A stretch of 64,000 nucleotides of DNA from an uncultured Muribaculaceae bacterium. Its GTDB lineage: Bacteria > Bacteroidota > Bacteroidia > Bacteroidales > Muribaculaceae. The stretch lies in NCBI GenBank assembly GCA_910587235.1, contig CAJUKD010000014.1, positions 1 through 64,000 on the forward strand, given 5' to 3'. Made by a program: the position numbers and the translations under genes. Under the pieces are notes generated by a model. The model had not been told where the DNA came from. It worked only from the letters and a program-made list of their open reading frames with translations, and made no database searches. Of this stretch, positions 24,297 through 34,833 are shown piece after piece; position 1 is the first letter of the stretch, and the number at the start of each line of letters is the position of its first letter.

Positions 24297-25850
24297 TCAG
24301 AGGGGGATGTTGCCGTGTTTTTTCGCGGGGTTCATCACCTTCTTGGTGGCGAGCTGCTGAAGGGCGCGTATTACGCGGAAACGTGTGTTGCGCGGTTCGA
24401 TAACGTCGTCGATATATCCGTATTTGGCTGCGTTGTAGGGGTTGCAGAAGAGTTTGTTGTACTCAGCCTCGCGGTCGGCCAGAACCTGTGCGGGATTGTC
24501 GGATGCTTTAGCTTCCTTGGCGTAGAGTACTTCTACCGCTCCGGCTCCGCCCATTACGGCGATTTCGGCAGTCGGCCATGCGTAGTTCATGTCGCCTCGG
24601 AGCTGCTTGCAGCTCATCACGATGTGGCTGCCGCCGTAGCTCTTGCGCAGTGTTACTGTTACTTTGGGCACTGTAGCCTCGCCGAAAGCGTAGAGGAGTT
24701 TTGCGCCGTGGAGGATCACGCCGTTGTATTCCTGGCCTGTGCCGGGCAGGAATCCGGGGACGTCGACGAGTGTTACCAGAGGAATGTTGAATGCGTCGCA
24801 GAAGCGTACGAAACGCGCGCCTTTGCGGGATGCGTTGCTGTCGAGTACTCCGGCGAGGTATTTGGGCTGGTTAGCCACGATGCCGACCGACTGGCCGTTG
24901 AAGCGTGCGAAGCCTACGATGATGTTTTTGGCGTAGTCGCGCTGTACTTCGAGGAATTCTCCGTTGTCGACAATGGCGCCGATTACTTCGTACATGTCGT
25001 AGGGACGTGTGGGCGAGTCGGGGATTATGTCGTTGAGGGAGTCTTCGAGGCGGTCGATGGGGTCGTTGCATTCTTTCAGCGGAGCTTCCTCAAGGTTGTT
25101 CTGGGGTATGTAGCTGAAAAGTTTGCGTATGATCTTGAGGGCGTGTTCGCCGTCGTCTGCGGCAAAGTGGCAGACACCGCTTTTCGATGAATGCACTTCG
25201 GCACCGCCGAGGGCATCCTGGCTTACGTCTTCGCCGGTCACGGTCTTTACTACTTTAGGTCCGGTCAGGAACATGTAGGATATTCCTTTGGCCATGATTG
25301 TGAAGTCGGTCAGGGCAGGGGAGTATACGGCACCTCCGGCGCAGGGGCCGAGGATGGCTGATATCTGTGGAATCACGCCTGAAGCCATGATATTGCGCTG
25401 GAAGATTTCGGCGTAGCCTGCCAGGGCGTTGATGCCTTCCTGTATGCGGGCGCCGCCGGAGTCGTTGAGTCCGATTACGGGTGCGCCCATCTTCATTGCC
25501 ATGTCCATGACTTTGCAGATTTTGAGTGCCATGGTTTCTGACAGTGAACCTCCGAATACGGTGAAGTCTTGTGCGAAGACGTAGACCAGACGGCCTTCGA
25601 TTGTGCCGTAGCCGGTCACGACGCCGTCGCCGAGATATGATTTCTTTTCTTGTCCGAAGTTGGTGCAGCGGTGGCGCACAAACATGTCGAGTTCCTCGAA
25701 AGAACCTTCGTCGAGGAGTTGGGCGATGCGTTCGCGGGCGGTGTATTTTCCGCGTTCATGCTGCTTTTCGATGGCTTTTTCGCCACCGCCGAGGCGTGCC
25801 TCGGCGCGAAGCTCGATGAGTTCTTTTACTTTTTCAAGTTGACTGCTCAT
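24297..25850 (-). CDS. mmdA: Methylmalonyl-CoA decarboxylase carboxyltransferase (alpha) subunit
   Basis: A 517-residue crotonase-like carboxyltransferase of the propionyl-CoA carboxylase beta type. It moves CO2 from methylmalonyl-CoA to biotin, leaving propionyl-CoA. Visible are the two acyl-CoA oxyanion regions: GLNDSGGARIQEGINALAGY followed by GPCAGGAVYSPALTDF, and LVDVPGFLPGTGQEYNG followed by KSYGGSHIVMSCKQL. It begins 60 bp after the epimerase gene and precedes the gamma subunit by 44 bp. In Bacteroidetes this step conserves energy as a sodium gradient. Confidence 0.94.
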   Translation of the reverse strand: MSSQLEKVKELIELRAEARLGGGEKAIEKQHERGKYTARERIAQLLDEGSFEELDMFVRHRCTNFGQEKKSYLGDGVVTGYGTIEGRLVYVFAQDFTVFGGSLSETMALKICKVMDMAMKMGAPVIGLNDSGGARIQEGINALAGYAEIFQRNIMASGVIPQISAILGPCAGGAVYSPALTDFTIMAKGISYMFLTGPKVVKTVTGEDVSQDALGGAEVHSSKSGVCHFAADDGEHALKIIRKLFSYIPQNNLEEAPLKECNDPIDRLEDSLNDIIPDSPTRPYDMYEVIGAIVDNGEFLEVQRDYAKNIIVGFARFNGQSVGIVANQPKYLAGVLDSNASRKGARFVRFCDAFNIPLVTLVDVPGFLPGTGQEYNGVILHGAKLLYAFGEATVPKVTVTLRKSYGGSHIVMSCKQLRGDMNYAWPTAEIAVMGGAGAVEVLYAKEAKASDNPAQVLADREAEYNKLFCNPYNAAKYGYIDDVIEPRNTRFRVIRALQQLATKKVMNPAKKHGNIPL

Positions 25851-25910
25851 GTGTCTTTTATTCTTGAGAGTTAAAGCTTTCGCTTATGTGAGTTGACGGA
25901 TTGAGTTTTT

Positions 25911-26333
25911 TTATTTTGCGGCGGGATCTTCGCAGAGTTCCACCAGTGTGCCTACTGTTGATTTCGGATGAAGGAAGGCTATGTTGAGTCCTTCCGCACC
26001 GCGGCGCGGTGCTTTGTCGATCAGGCGGCAGCCTTTGGCTTCTACTTCGGCCAGAGCGTTTGCCACGCCGTCGTTGACGGCGAATGCGATGTGCTGTATG
26101 CCGCCGCGGCCGCCGTTGTTGGCTATGAATTTCGAGATTGCGCTGTCCTCCGAGGTTCCTTCGAGCAATTCGATTTTGGTCTGGCCGACACGGAAGAATG
26201 CGGTGCGGACTTTCTGGTCAGCTACTTCTTCGATTGCGAAGCACTTGAATCCGAGCATGTTCTCGTAGAATGGGATTGCCTCGTCGAGCGAGGGAACGGC
26301 GATGCCGATGTGTTCGATATGCGAAATGTCCAT
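25911..26333 (-). CDS. mce: Methylmalonyl-CoA epimerase
   Basis: A 140-residue vicinal-oxygen-chelate metalloenzyme that interconverts (R)- and (S)-methylmalonyl-CoA, between the mutase (not in this window) and the decarboxylase. The N-terminal HIEHIGIAVPSLDEAIPFYE supplies a metal histidine, QHIAFAVND the second, and VELCED the glutamate. It is the first gene of the decarboxylase cluster. Confidence 0.93.
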   Translation of the reverse strand: MDISHIEHIGIAVPSLDEAIPFYENMLGFKCFAIEEVADQKVRTAFFRVGQTKIELLEGTSEDSAISKFIANNGGRGGIQHIAFAVNDGVANALAEVEAKGCRLIDKAPRRGAEGLNIAFLHPKSTVGTLVELCEDPAAK

Positions 26334-26422
26334 AACGATTTGGTTGATATGTGGTTAATGTTGTTTTTTGCTCTTTTGCATTTTTAAGGTGGCCGCGTCA
26401 GGGAGCGACGTCCCATAAAGCA

Positions 26423-26456
26423 CTAAACCGCGACGGCCAGGGACCGCGCGGTTTAG
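26423..26456 (-). terminator. Stem-loop after the Lrp-type regulator
   Basis: A 10-bp stem CTAAACCGCG / CGCGGTTTAG, 40 bp past the regulator stop and upstream of the epimerase gene. The T tract is weak. Confidence 0.5.
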
Positions 26457-26495
26457 CGATTGCAAATTTATAGAATATTTTGCAAAATCGGTAAT

Positions 26496-26963
26496 TTACT
26501 TGTCGTTATTTATCGGCACTTGCCGTTTGAACACTTCTTTGAATGATATTAGAGTTTCTGTACGGGCGAGTCCGAGTGCCTGGATCTGGTTTTGGAGCAG
26601 GTGGAGCAGGTGGTCGTTGTTGCGGGCATACAGCTTTATGAAAATGTCGTACTGACCTGTGGTGAAATGGCATTCCACTACTTCCGGAATTTTTTCCAGT
26701 GCGTCGACGACGTCGTTGAACTGTGACGGGTCGCGTAGAAAAATGCCTACGTAGGCGCAGGTGTCGTAGCCTACTGTCGAGGGGTCGATACGGCATTCGG
26801 AGCCTATTATTACATGGTTCTGCATCAGACGCTGGACGCGCTGGTGGACGGCTGCCCCCGAAACTCCGTATTCGCGTGCTATCTCCAGATAGGGCGTGCG
26901 GGCGTTGGCCGTTAGGGAATGAAGTATCTTCAGATCGAGGTTGTCGAAAAATTGACGGGCCAT
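26496..26963 (-). CDS. Lrp/AsnC family transcriptional regulator
   Basis: 155 residues: an N-terminal winged helix-turn-helix (NLDLKILHSLTANARTPYLE, then YGVSGAAVHQRVQRLMQ) and a C-terminal ligand-binding ACT-like (RAM) domain (TCAYVGIFL, VECHFTTGQYDIFIKLYA). Such proteins sense amino acids and form octamers. It is encoded just upstream of the methylmalonyl-CoA genes on the same strand but separated by a hairpin and about 160 bp; control of that cluster is a guess from position. Confidence 0.92.
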   Translation of the reverse strand: MARQFFDNLDLKILHSLTANARTPYLEIAREYGVSGAAVHQRVQRLMQNHVIIGSECRIDPSTVGYDTCAYVGIFLRDPSQFNDVVDALEKIPEVVECHFTTGQYDIFIKLYARNNDHLLHLLQNQIQALGLARTETLISFKEVFKRQVPINNDK

Positions 26964-27012
26964 GGTTTTTCGGTTTTATGCGGTTTTAAGGCTAAATGTT
27001 TATTGTATTTCG

Positions 27013-27020
27013 CAAATATA
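27013..27020 (-). promoter_or_regulatory. Promoter -7 box of the Lrp-type gene
   Basis: TATATTTG on the minus strand, 49 bp before the ATG at 26963. The -33 element is not obvious in the AT-rich upstream DNA. Confidence 0.55.
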
Positions 27021-27182
27021 AGATTTTTTCTTTATATTCTAATGCGATGTTGTCAGCTTTCTTTTTACCCGAAATTTTCATAAAAATCCGGCTGAAGTAT
27101 ATTTTTTTGACTAATGACGGTGTTTTTTGTCGTACAGGCTTACATGCCGCGCCCGGGCTTTATGGCGGTGTTTTATTGTTTT

Positions 27183-28574
<1,392 letters not shown>

Positions 28575-28586
28575 TTGAGATAAATA

Positions 28587-28618
28587 TTTGTGACATTGCA
28601 CAATATTGTCTATTTTTG
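28587..28618 (+). promoter_or_regulatory. Promoter of the CoA transferase gene
   Basis: TTTG (28587-28590), exactly 20 bp, then TATTTTTG (28611-28618). The leader is about 65 nt. It is one of the best matches to the Bacteroidetes promoter pattern in this window. The spacer and -7 box include the pairings TTGCACAATATTGTC and GTGCAAAAT. Confidence 0.85.
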
Positions 28619-28688
28619 TGCAAAATTACTAAAAAAGTAAAGACTAACCAATTTTCCGATACCATATCACATAAGCAATTCTTGAATT

Positions 28689-30182
28689 ATGGCTTTCAAT
28701 TACATCACGGCTCAGGAAGCTGCCGAAATGATTAAAGACGGCGATTCCCTCGGTCTGTCGGGCTTTACCGCGCCCGGTTCACCCAAAGTAATAACCGAAG
28801 CGCTTGCTGCCAGAGCCGAGCGCGAGCATGAGGCTGGACGTCCTTTTAAGGTCAATATCTTCTCGGGCGCATCTACCAGCGATCATGCCGACGGAGTGCT
28901 CTCCCGCGCCAATGCCATCAACATGCGTGCGCCTTATCAAAATCTGCCCGATCTGCGCAAGCGTATCAATGCCCATGATTGCCATTACTTTGACCGTCAC
29001 CTTTCGGAGATGGCTCAGGAAATGCGCTATGGCTTCTACGGAAAGCTCGATTACGCTATAATAGAGGCTGCCGATATTAACGACAATGGCGAAATAATAC
29101 TCGGTTGCGGTCTGGGCAACATACCTACCTATGCGATGCTTGCCGAAAAGATATTCATCGAACTGAACGAGCAGCTGCCCAAGGGTCTGATGGGAATGCA
29201 CGACGTGATTCTGCTTCAGGATCCTCCCCGTCGCCGCGAGATACCCATCTATGCAGCCAACGACCGCATAGGTTCGCCCGTGCTGAAAATCGACCCGGCA
29301 AAGGTGGTCGGTATAGTGCGTACCAAGTCCTACGACGGCGTGAAGCCATTCACGACTCCTGACGAAGTGTCGAAGCAGATCGGTTCGAATGTCGTCAAAT
29401 TCCTTGTCAGCGAGTATCTGTCGGGCCGTCTGCCCAAAGAGTTCCTGCCTTTGCAGTCGGGGGTGGGAAATGTTGCCAACGCTGTGCTTTATGATCTTGG
29501 CGAGAGCAAGGAACTGCCTCCCTTCATGATGTATACCGAAGTAATCCAGGATGCCGTGCTCGAGCTTATGAAGAAAGGCAAATGTACGTTTGCATCCACA
29601 TGTTCCATGACCTTCTCCGACCAGACCGAGGAAACTCTGTTTGCCGATCTCAATTTCTTCCATGACAAGATTCTGATGCGTCCGGCGGAAATTTCCAACA
29701 ATCCGGAGGTTATACGCCGTATAGGTGTCATCGCCATGAACACAGCTCTTGAGGCCGATATCTTCGGCGGAGTCAATTCGACACATGTGCTCGGCACGAA
29801 GATGATGAACGGCATCGGCGGTTCGGGCGACTTTACCCGCAACGCTTTCCTTTCGATCTTCAGCTGCCCGTCGATCACCAAAGGCGGCATGATAAGCAAT
29901 ATCGTTCCGATGGTGGCGCATGCCGACCACAGCGAACATTCTGTCGACATCATCGTAACCGACCAAGGTATCGCCGACCTTCGTCATAAAGATCCGGTCG
30001 AACGTGCCCGCGAGATTATCGACAAGTGCGCGCATCCGATGTATCGCGAGCTTCTCACCGACTATCTCAATCTGGGCAAGGGCGGTCAGACTCCGCATTC
30101 GCTTCGTGCGGCATTTGCTTTCCACAATGCTTTCAACGAAACGGGTGATATGCGCAATACCGATTTCTCCAAGTACTGCTGA
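28689..30182 (+). CDS. Acetyl-CoA hydrolase/transferase family CoA transferase (succinate-linked)
   Basis: 497 residues of the Cat1/AarC-type CoA transferase family. These enzymes move CoA between succinate and acetate or propionate through a glutamyl-CoA intermediate. Visible family features are GLSGFTAPGSPKVITEALA, QSGVGNVANAVL, a glutamate in YTEVIQDAVLELM and GGSGDFTRNAFLSIFSC. With the methylmalonyl-CoA genes close by, the likely job is to pass CoA from propionyl-CoA (or acetyl-CoA) to succinate, closing the propionate cycle; the substrate choice is inferred. Confidence 0.9.
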   Translation: MAFNYITAQEAAEMIKDGDSLGLSGFTAPGSPKVITEALAARAEREHEAGRPFKVNIFSGASTSDHADGVLSRANAINMRAPYQNLPDLRKRINAHDCHYFDRHLSEMAQEMRYGFYGKLDYAIIEAADINDNGEIILGCGLGNIPTYAMLAEKIFIELNEQLPKGLMGMHDVILLQDPPRRREIPIYAANDRIGSPVLKIDPAKVVGIVRTKSYDGVKPFTTPDEVSKQIGSNVVKFLVSEYLSGRLPKEFLPLQSGVGNVANAVLYDLGESKELPPFMMYTEVIQDAVLELMKKGKCTFASTCSMTFSDQTEETLFADLNFFHDKILMRPAEISNNPEVIRRIGVIAMNTALEADIFGGVNSTHVLGTKMMNGIGGSGDFTRNAFLSIFSCPSITKGGMISNIVPMVAHADHSEHSVDIIVTDQGIADLRHKDPVERAREIIDKCAHPMYRELLTDYLNLGKGGQTPHSLRAAFAFHNAFNETGDMRNTDFSKYC

Positions 30183-30209
30183 CCTTTTCCGGCCTGCAAA
30201 ATTAGATAT

Positions 30210-30244
30210 AGCGCTGTGTCAGTTTATGACACAGCGCTTTTTTT
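30210..30244 (+). terminator. Terminator of the CoA transferase gene
   Basis: A perfect 12-bp stem AGCGCTGTGTCA / TGACACAGCGCT, a 5-nt loop and seven T. Confidence 0.93.
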
Positions 30245-30318
30245 GTTTCGGGGAGCTTATATGCGGCCATTTGCTTTCTTTTTTGTCATTAATATGTGTA
30301 TAATTGTGAAAATGGTAC

Positions 30319-30326
30319 TATATTTG
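30319..30326 (+). promoter_or_regulatory. Promoter -7 box of the 673-residue secreted protein gene
   Basis: TATATTTG, about 97 bp before the ATG at 30423. The leader between contains a small GCCGG/CCGGC hairpin. The -33 element is weak. Confidence 0.6.
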
Positions 30327-30422
30327 CGTAAATTAAGAAATAAGGATGACTTTCCATGTGAAATGACTCCCGGTGCCGGCCTATCCGGCTAAAATGTATC
30401 AGAATTTATAACAATATTATTT

Positions 30423-32444
30423 ATGGGTAAAATCTTCGCTACTCTTTCAGTTTTCGCTGTCGCGGCAATGTCAGCTCATGGCGCGCAACAGGATGTGACT
30501 CTCTACGGACAGCTCTACAACGGTTCTGCTGACTACGGCATATATAGCTTTTCGTCAGGAACTGATGCTGTTATGGAAAAAGTGACCGATATTGCCGCAG
30601 AACCGAACTGCGGATCGGTATCGACCGGTTCACGTTTCTATTGCTTCAGTGCCGAAGCCGGCGATTACGGCACGGAATATGCAGCATACGTATATGATTC
30701 CGCCGCCGACTATACGTTGGTGACCCGTATAGGCAGCGCTTATCCCATGGCTAAAGCACAGCAGGTTCTCGCCTGTGATCCTACAAGTTCGAAGATATAT
30801 ACCGTCTATCAGGAGAGCGGCTATTACGGAGGTGTTGAATCGTACCTCGGAATAGTCGATATATCCAACCGTACAATAACTAAAATAGGCTCGAGCCTTT
30901 ATTTCGGTTTCGGTTCCACTGCAATCGTCGCGATGGCTTTCGATCCCGAGGGCCAGCTCTATGGCATAGCGTCGAATTCATATTTATATAAGATAGACAA
31001 GACGAATGCCAATCTCAGCAATGTAGGTTCGACAGGCATATATCCGCAGTACGAGCAGTCGATGACTTTCAGCCCTGACGGCAGCGTAATTTTCTGGGCC
31101 GCATGCAACGATGAGATCAATGCCCTGTATAGTGTTGACCCTTCAACGGCGTCTGCGAAAAAAATCAAGGATTTTGTCAACGGAGAAGAGTTCGTGTCGC
31201 TCTGGACGGGTGGTATTGTAGCTGCCGACGGCGCTCCTGCTGCGGCAACAGACTTGAAAGCTGATTTTCAGGGAGCTTCGCTCAGCGGAACCATAACATT
31301 CACGGCTCCTGTGCTTACCCATGCCGGAAATGAGCTTGGCGGAGTCATAAATTATGAAATCAAGGCTAACGAGCAGAAAGTGTCGGAAGGTACGACTGCT
31401 CCGGGTCGTGAAACGGTATGTCCTGTCGTACTTTCTGAAAGAGGTGTGACAGATTTTACGGTTACGCTTTCAAACAGCGAGGGGATAGGCGAGAGCGCGT
31501 CGCTTGCAGGTGTTTTTGTCGGCCCTGACACGCCGCGCTATGTAGAAAATCTGCGTCTTGAGGCAGGAAGCGCCGAGGGCGAGTTCATCGTAAGCTGGGA
31601 TTCGCCGGAAACAGGTGCCCATGGCGGTTATGTGGATCCCGCGGGCATAAAATACCGCGTACGCCGTCTTCCTGATTTCGAGATTCTTTCAGAGAACGCA
31701 ACATCGCCTTTTACCGATTCGTTCCTTTCTGAAACACCTGTCATGTGTTCTTATGAGGTTATGCCTTATGTCGATGAGAATATTTCCGGTTTGCCTCTGA
31801 CATCCAACAGTATAATGACCGGAAAACCGTTCGAAGTCCCGTATTCTGAAGATTTCGAGAGCACATCGCACACGGGAGAATGGACTATAATCGATGCCAA
31901 CGGCGACGGCCACAGCTGGGAATACCAGTGGGATTTCGGCTACTATCGTGTCTATAACAATGATAATCCGAAGAATGACTGGCTTATCTCGCCTTATGTG
32001 CGTCTTGAAAGTGGAAAACGTTACTGCCTTACATTCGATGTCCGTACAATTGCCGATGAAGAGATAGAGGTCAGGGCCGGACAGAGCCTCGAGCCTGCGG
32101 AGCTGGACATGGTATTGATTGAACCGGTGCTGATTCCCGATACCAATTATGAATGGCAGACACGCGAGTGCACTTTCACCGCGCCTGTCGACGGGAAGTA
32201 CCATTTCGGTTTCCACGCCATGACCGCTACTCCTGAAAATGCTTTGGCTGCGTATATCGACAATGTAAAAGTAGAGCGTGTGCAGTCGTCAGGCATAGAG
32301 GCTGTGGAAACAACGGGTGCGGCGGCTTCGGAAGTCCGATACTTCAATATGCAGGGTGTCGAGGTGTCGCCTGAAACGCTTGTTCCGGGCATTTATATCG
32401 TCGGTGGCGGTGACGCTTCCGCACGCAAAGTCGTGGTGAAATAA
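30423..32444 (+). CDS. Large secreted protein with propeller-like, Fn3-like and adhesin-type domains
   Basis: 673 residues with signal peptide MGKIFATLSVFAVAAMSAHG. Residues 25-270 contain repeated strands like a beta-propeller (YGIYSFSSG, KIYTVYQESGYYGG, GQLYGIASNSYLYKID, DEINALYSVDPSTASAKKI). Two Fn3-like stretches follow (about 275-465). Then a cleaved-adhesin/choice-of-anchor-J-type jelly roll (about 470-630: PYSEDFESTSHTGEWTIID, NDWLISPYVRLESGKRYCLTFD, YIDNVKVER). The last 40 residues (VRYFNMQGVEVSPETL...RKVVVK) look like a type IX secretion tail. Probably cell-surface; ligand unknown. Single-gene unit. Confidence 0.75.
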   Translation: MGKIFATLSVFAVAAMSAHGAQQDVTLYGQLYNGSADYGIYSFSSGTDAVMEKVTDIAAEPNCGSVSTGSRFYCFSAEAGDYGTEYAAYVYDSAADYTLVTRIGSAYPMAKAQQVLACDPTSSKIYTVYQESGYYGGVESYLGIVDISNRTITKIGSSLYFGFGSTAIVAMAFDPEGQLYGIASNSYLYKIDKTNANLSNVGSTGIYPQYEQSMTFSPDGSVIFWAACNDEINALYSVDPSTASAKKIKDFVNGEEFVSLWTGGIVAADGAPAAATDLKADFQGASLSGTITFTAPVLTHAGNELGGVINYEIKANEQKVSEGTTAPGRETVCPVVLSERGVTDFTVTLSNSEGIGESASLAGVFVGPDTPRYVENLRLEAGSAEGEFIVSWDSPETGAHGGYVDPAGIKYRVRRLPDFEILSENATSPFTDSFLSETPVMCSYEVMPYVDENISGLPLTSNSIMTGKPFEVPYSEDFESTSHTGEWTIIDANGDGHSWEYQWDFGYYRVYNNDNPKNDWLISPYVRLESGKRYCLTFDVRTIADEEIEVRAGQSLEPAELDMVLIEPVLIPDTNYEWQTRECTFTAPVDGKYHFGFHAMTATPENALAAYIDNVKVERVQSSGIEAVETTGAAASEVRYFNMQGVEVSPETLVPGIYIVGGGDASARKVVVK

Positions 32445-32504
32445 TGTCGTTCGTTTTTAAGGAAAAATTTCGTTAATGGACCCTGCCGATTGGGAATTTA
32501 TTGC

Positions 32505-32512
32505 TACCTTTG
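32505..32512 (+). promoter_or_regulatory. Promoter -7 box of the aldolase gene
   Basis: TACCTTTG, 77 bp before the aldolase ATG at 32590. The -33 element is unclear. Confidence 0.6.
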
Positions 32513-32528
32513 CGGCGGAATAATGGAA

Positions 32529-32550
32529 CGGGTGCGCGACAGCGCACCCG
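32529..32550 (+). promoter_or_regulatory. Leader hairpin of the aldolase mRNA
   Basis: A perfect 9-bp GC stem CGGGTGCGC / GCGCACCCG with a 4-nt loop, starting about 10 nt after the predicted transcript start. There is no T run, so it is likely a 5' stabilising hairpin rather than a terminator. Confidence 0.55.
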
Positions 32551-32589
32551 GATATTATGGAAATACCAATCAAATCAACAGATATTAAA

Positions 32590-33585
32590 ATGGTTAGCTA
32601 CAAAGAACTCGGTCTTGTGAACACCCGCGAGATGTTTGCCAAGGCAATCGCCGGCGGATATGCAATCCCCGCTTTCAACTTCAACAACATGGAGCAGCTT
32701 CAGGCCATCATCAAGGCTGCAGCTACAGAAAAGTCACCTGTTATCCTACAGGTTTCCAAAGGTGCCCGTAACTATGCCAACGCCACCCTCCTGCGTTATA
32801 TGGCCCAGGGTGCCGTAGAGTATGCCAAGGAACTCGGTTGGGAAAATCCCCAGATCGTGCTTCATCTCGACCACGGCGACAGCTTCGAACTCTGCAAGAA
32901 CTGCATTGACTGCGGTTTCTCATCAGTGATGATCGACGGCTCCCACCTTCCTTACGAAGAAAACGTAGCCCTCACCAAGCAGGTTGTTGACTATGCTCAT
33001 CAGCACGATGTAACAGTCGAAGGCGAACTCGGTGTTCTTGCCGGTGTCGAGGATGAAGTTAGCTCCGACCACCACACCTACACCGACCCTGAAGAAGTAA
33101 TCGACTTCGCTACCCGCACAGGCTGCGACTCTCTGGCTATTTCTATCGGCACTTCGCACGGCGCTTACAAGTTCACACCCGCACAGTGCACCCGCAACGC
33201 CGAAGGCAAACTCGTTCCCCCGCCTCTGGCATTCGACGTTCTGGACGCTGTTATGGAAAAACTGCCCGGATTCCCCATCGTGCTCCACGGTTCGTCGTCC
33301 GTTCCTCAGGAAGAAGTCGATACCATCAACATGTTCGGCGGCAAGCTCCCCGACGCTATCGGTATCCCCGAAGAACAGCTCCGCGAGGCCTCCAAGAGCG
33401 CTGTATGCAAAATCAACATCGACTCCGACAGCCGTCTGGCCATGACAGCCGCCGTACGTCGCGTGTTCGCTGAAAAGCCCGCCGAATTCGACCCCCGCAA
33501 GTACCTGGGTCCGGCTCGCGACAACATGGAAAAACTTTACCGTCACAAAATCGTGAACGTCCTCGGTTCCGCAGGCAAGGCTTGA
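32590..33585 (+). CDS. fba: Class II fructose-bisphosphate aldolase
   Basis: 331 residues. A zinc-dependent enzyme of glycolysis and gluconeogenesis that splits fructose-1,6-bisphosphate. Zinc ligands and catalytic residues lie in IVLHLDHGDSFELC, TVEGELGVLAG, GTSHGAYKF and IVLHGSSSVP; an NFNNMEQLQAI segment is typical. The start MVSYKELG matches the family; an in-frame ATG 11 codons upstream lacks similarity. The codon choice is strongly biased to C-ending codons compared with its neighbours, as in highly expressed genes. Confidence 0.96.
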   Translation: MVSYKELGLVNTREMFAKAIAGGYAIPAFNFNNMEQLQAIIKAAATEKSPVILQVSKGARNYANATLLRYMAQGAVEYAKELGWENPQIVLHLDHGDSFELCKNCIDCGFSSVMIDGSHLPYEENVALTKQVVDYAHQHDVTVEGELGVLAGVEDEVSSDHHTYTDPEEVIDFATRTGCDSLAISIGTSHGAYKFTPAQCTRNAEGKLVPPPLAFDVLDAVMEKLPGFPIVLHGSSSVPQEEVDTINMFGGKLPDAIGIPEEQLREASKSAVCKINIDSDSRLAMTAAVRRVFAEKPAEFDPRKYLGPARDNMEKLYRHKIVNVLGSAGKA

Positions 33586-33605
33586 TAATATAGCTTGTTC
33601 CGATA

Positions 33606-33647
33606 TATTAAATGCGCTGTGTCTTTTCAGGCACAGCGCATTTAATA
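33606..33647. terminator. Bidirectional terminator between fba and the ccsA operon
   Basis: A 14-bp stem TTAAATGCGCTGTG / CACAGCGCATTTAA between the convergent aldolase and cytochrome c maturation genes, A/T-rich on both sides. Confidence 0.85.
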
Positions 33648-33672
33648 TATTGTATTGTTGTGATTGTCGTTT

Positions 33673-34827
33673 TCAGATATAGGAATGAAGTCCTGAAAAA
33701 ATCCGGTTTACACCGAACCAAAGGAAAAGCATCAGAACAAAAGAGGCTATCAGGAATACGTTCAGAGTCTTGGGCCGCCGACGCAAGGCCGGAATATATC
33801 TGCCATGCAATGGAATCAGATAGACAAGCAGGCACAGGAGCGACCATGTTTCTTTCGGATCCCAGCTCCAGTATGCTCCCCATGAAAGTCCGGCCCAGAC
33901 AGAGCCAGTGATAATTCCTGCCGTAAGCGAGGTTACGGCAATCCGCAGCAGTGAGATTTGAGTGCCGGACATTGCCGCGGCCTCTTTTTGCGATTTCATA
34001 AGTCCTGCAATGGCGCAGAGAGTTATGACGGCGAAAAGAGAGTAGGCGCATATCACAAGGCATACGTGGATTCCGAGTAAGGGATTGTCGAGAACCGGAG
34101 AAAAACCATTTCCGGGGATTCCTGAGGCGGCGGCAGCGGCGAGTGATGCCAGGGCTATGACAAATGCGCTTGCAGGTATCAGGCCTTCGCTGTGTCTGAA
34201 TAATACCGCCAGCCCTATGGCCGGAATAGAAGCAAGAACAAAGGTGTCAGATAATGTCACGGCAGGAAAAGCGCCTGTCATGTTTGCCCTCCATGCGAGC
34301 CACGACAAGGCTCCGGTGATGATGACTGCGCACAGCCATAGCGGAGGACTCGTTCGTCTGTTATCTTTTATTCTGCTGAAGTATGGATTTTTTCCACGGA
34401 TTATGATACAAGCGAGCATCGAAAGCACTAAAAGCGCGTATCCGGAGTACACGACAGGCCGCCCGACGGGATCGTTGCAAACATGGAGCCATGCGCCGTG
34501 TCCGTCGCAATCGGCATGGCGCATGATAAAAATATAGGAGCCGGAACTGACAGCTTTGTTTACCGCGGAATATTTTGTGGCAGCATCTTCGTCTTGTATG
34601 ATTGTAAGCCAAGCCGGAATTTCAGGCTTGGCGGCTTCAATGCTGTCGAGCCTGATGTGGAACGGCAACGGGAGCACTGTGCCGTCGCTTCCGTCGCGCC
34701 ATGTGGCAGCCGGCCCGTTGCCTTCGCGCAGATGTATGTATCCGTAATCCGCGGTGAAGAAAGTGGCGACGGCTCCCGCGGCAATCAGCAGCAGCGACAG
34801 GTGTATCAGCAGCCGGCAATATTTCAT
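33673..34827 (-). CDS. ResB-like/CcsA cytochrome c maturation protein (System II)
   Basis: A 384-residue membrane protein. The N-terminal part (about 1-150) has two helices around a periplasmic domain resembling a short ResB. The remainder is CcsA with about eight helices and the tryptophan-rich haem-handling loop WGAYWSWDPKETWSL, plus histidines near helices (GIHVCLVICAYS). CcsA delivers haem to CXXCH motifs outside the inner membrane. It is the last gene of the 33.7-43.5 kb operon, 6 bp after the Rid-like gene. Its likely client is the CXXCH lipoprotein in the same operon; no NrfA or NrfH gene is present here. Confidence 0.88.
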   Translation of the reverse strand: MKYCRLLIHLSLLLIAAGAVATFFTADYGYIHLREGNGPAATWRDGSDGTVLPLPFHIRLDSIEAAKPEIPAWLTIIQDEDAATKYSAVNKAVSSGSYIFIMRHADCDGHGAWLHVCNDPVGRPVVYSGYALLVLSMLACIIIRGKNPYFSRIKDNRRTSPPLWLCAVIITGALSWLAWRANMTGAFPAVTLSDTFVLASIPAIGLAVLFRHSEGLIPASAFVIALASLAAAAASGIPGNGFSPVLDNPLLGIHVCLVICAYSLFAVITLCAIAGLMKSQKEAAAMSGTQISLLRIAVTSLTAGIITGSVWAGLSWGAYWSWDPKETWSLLCLLVYLIPLHGRYIPALRRRPKTLNVFLIASFVLMLFLWFGVNRIFSGLHSYI

Positions 34828-34833
34828 ATCTTG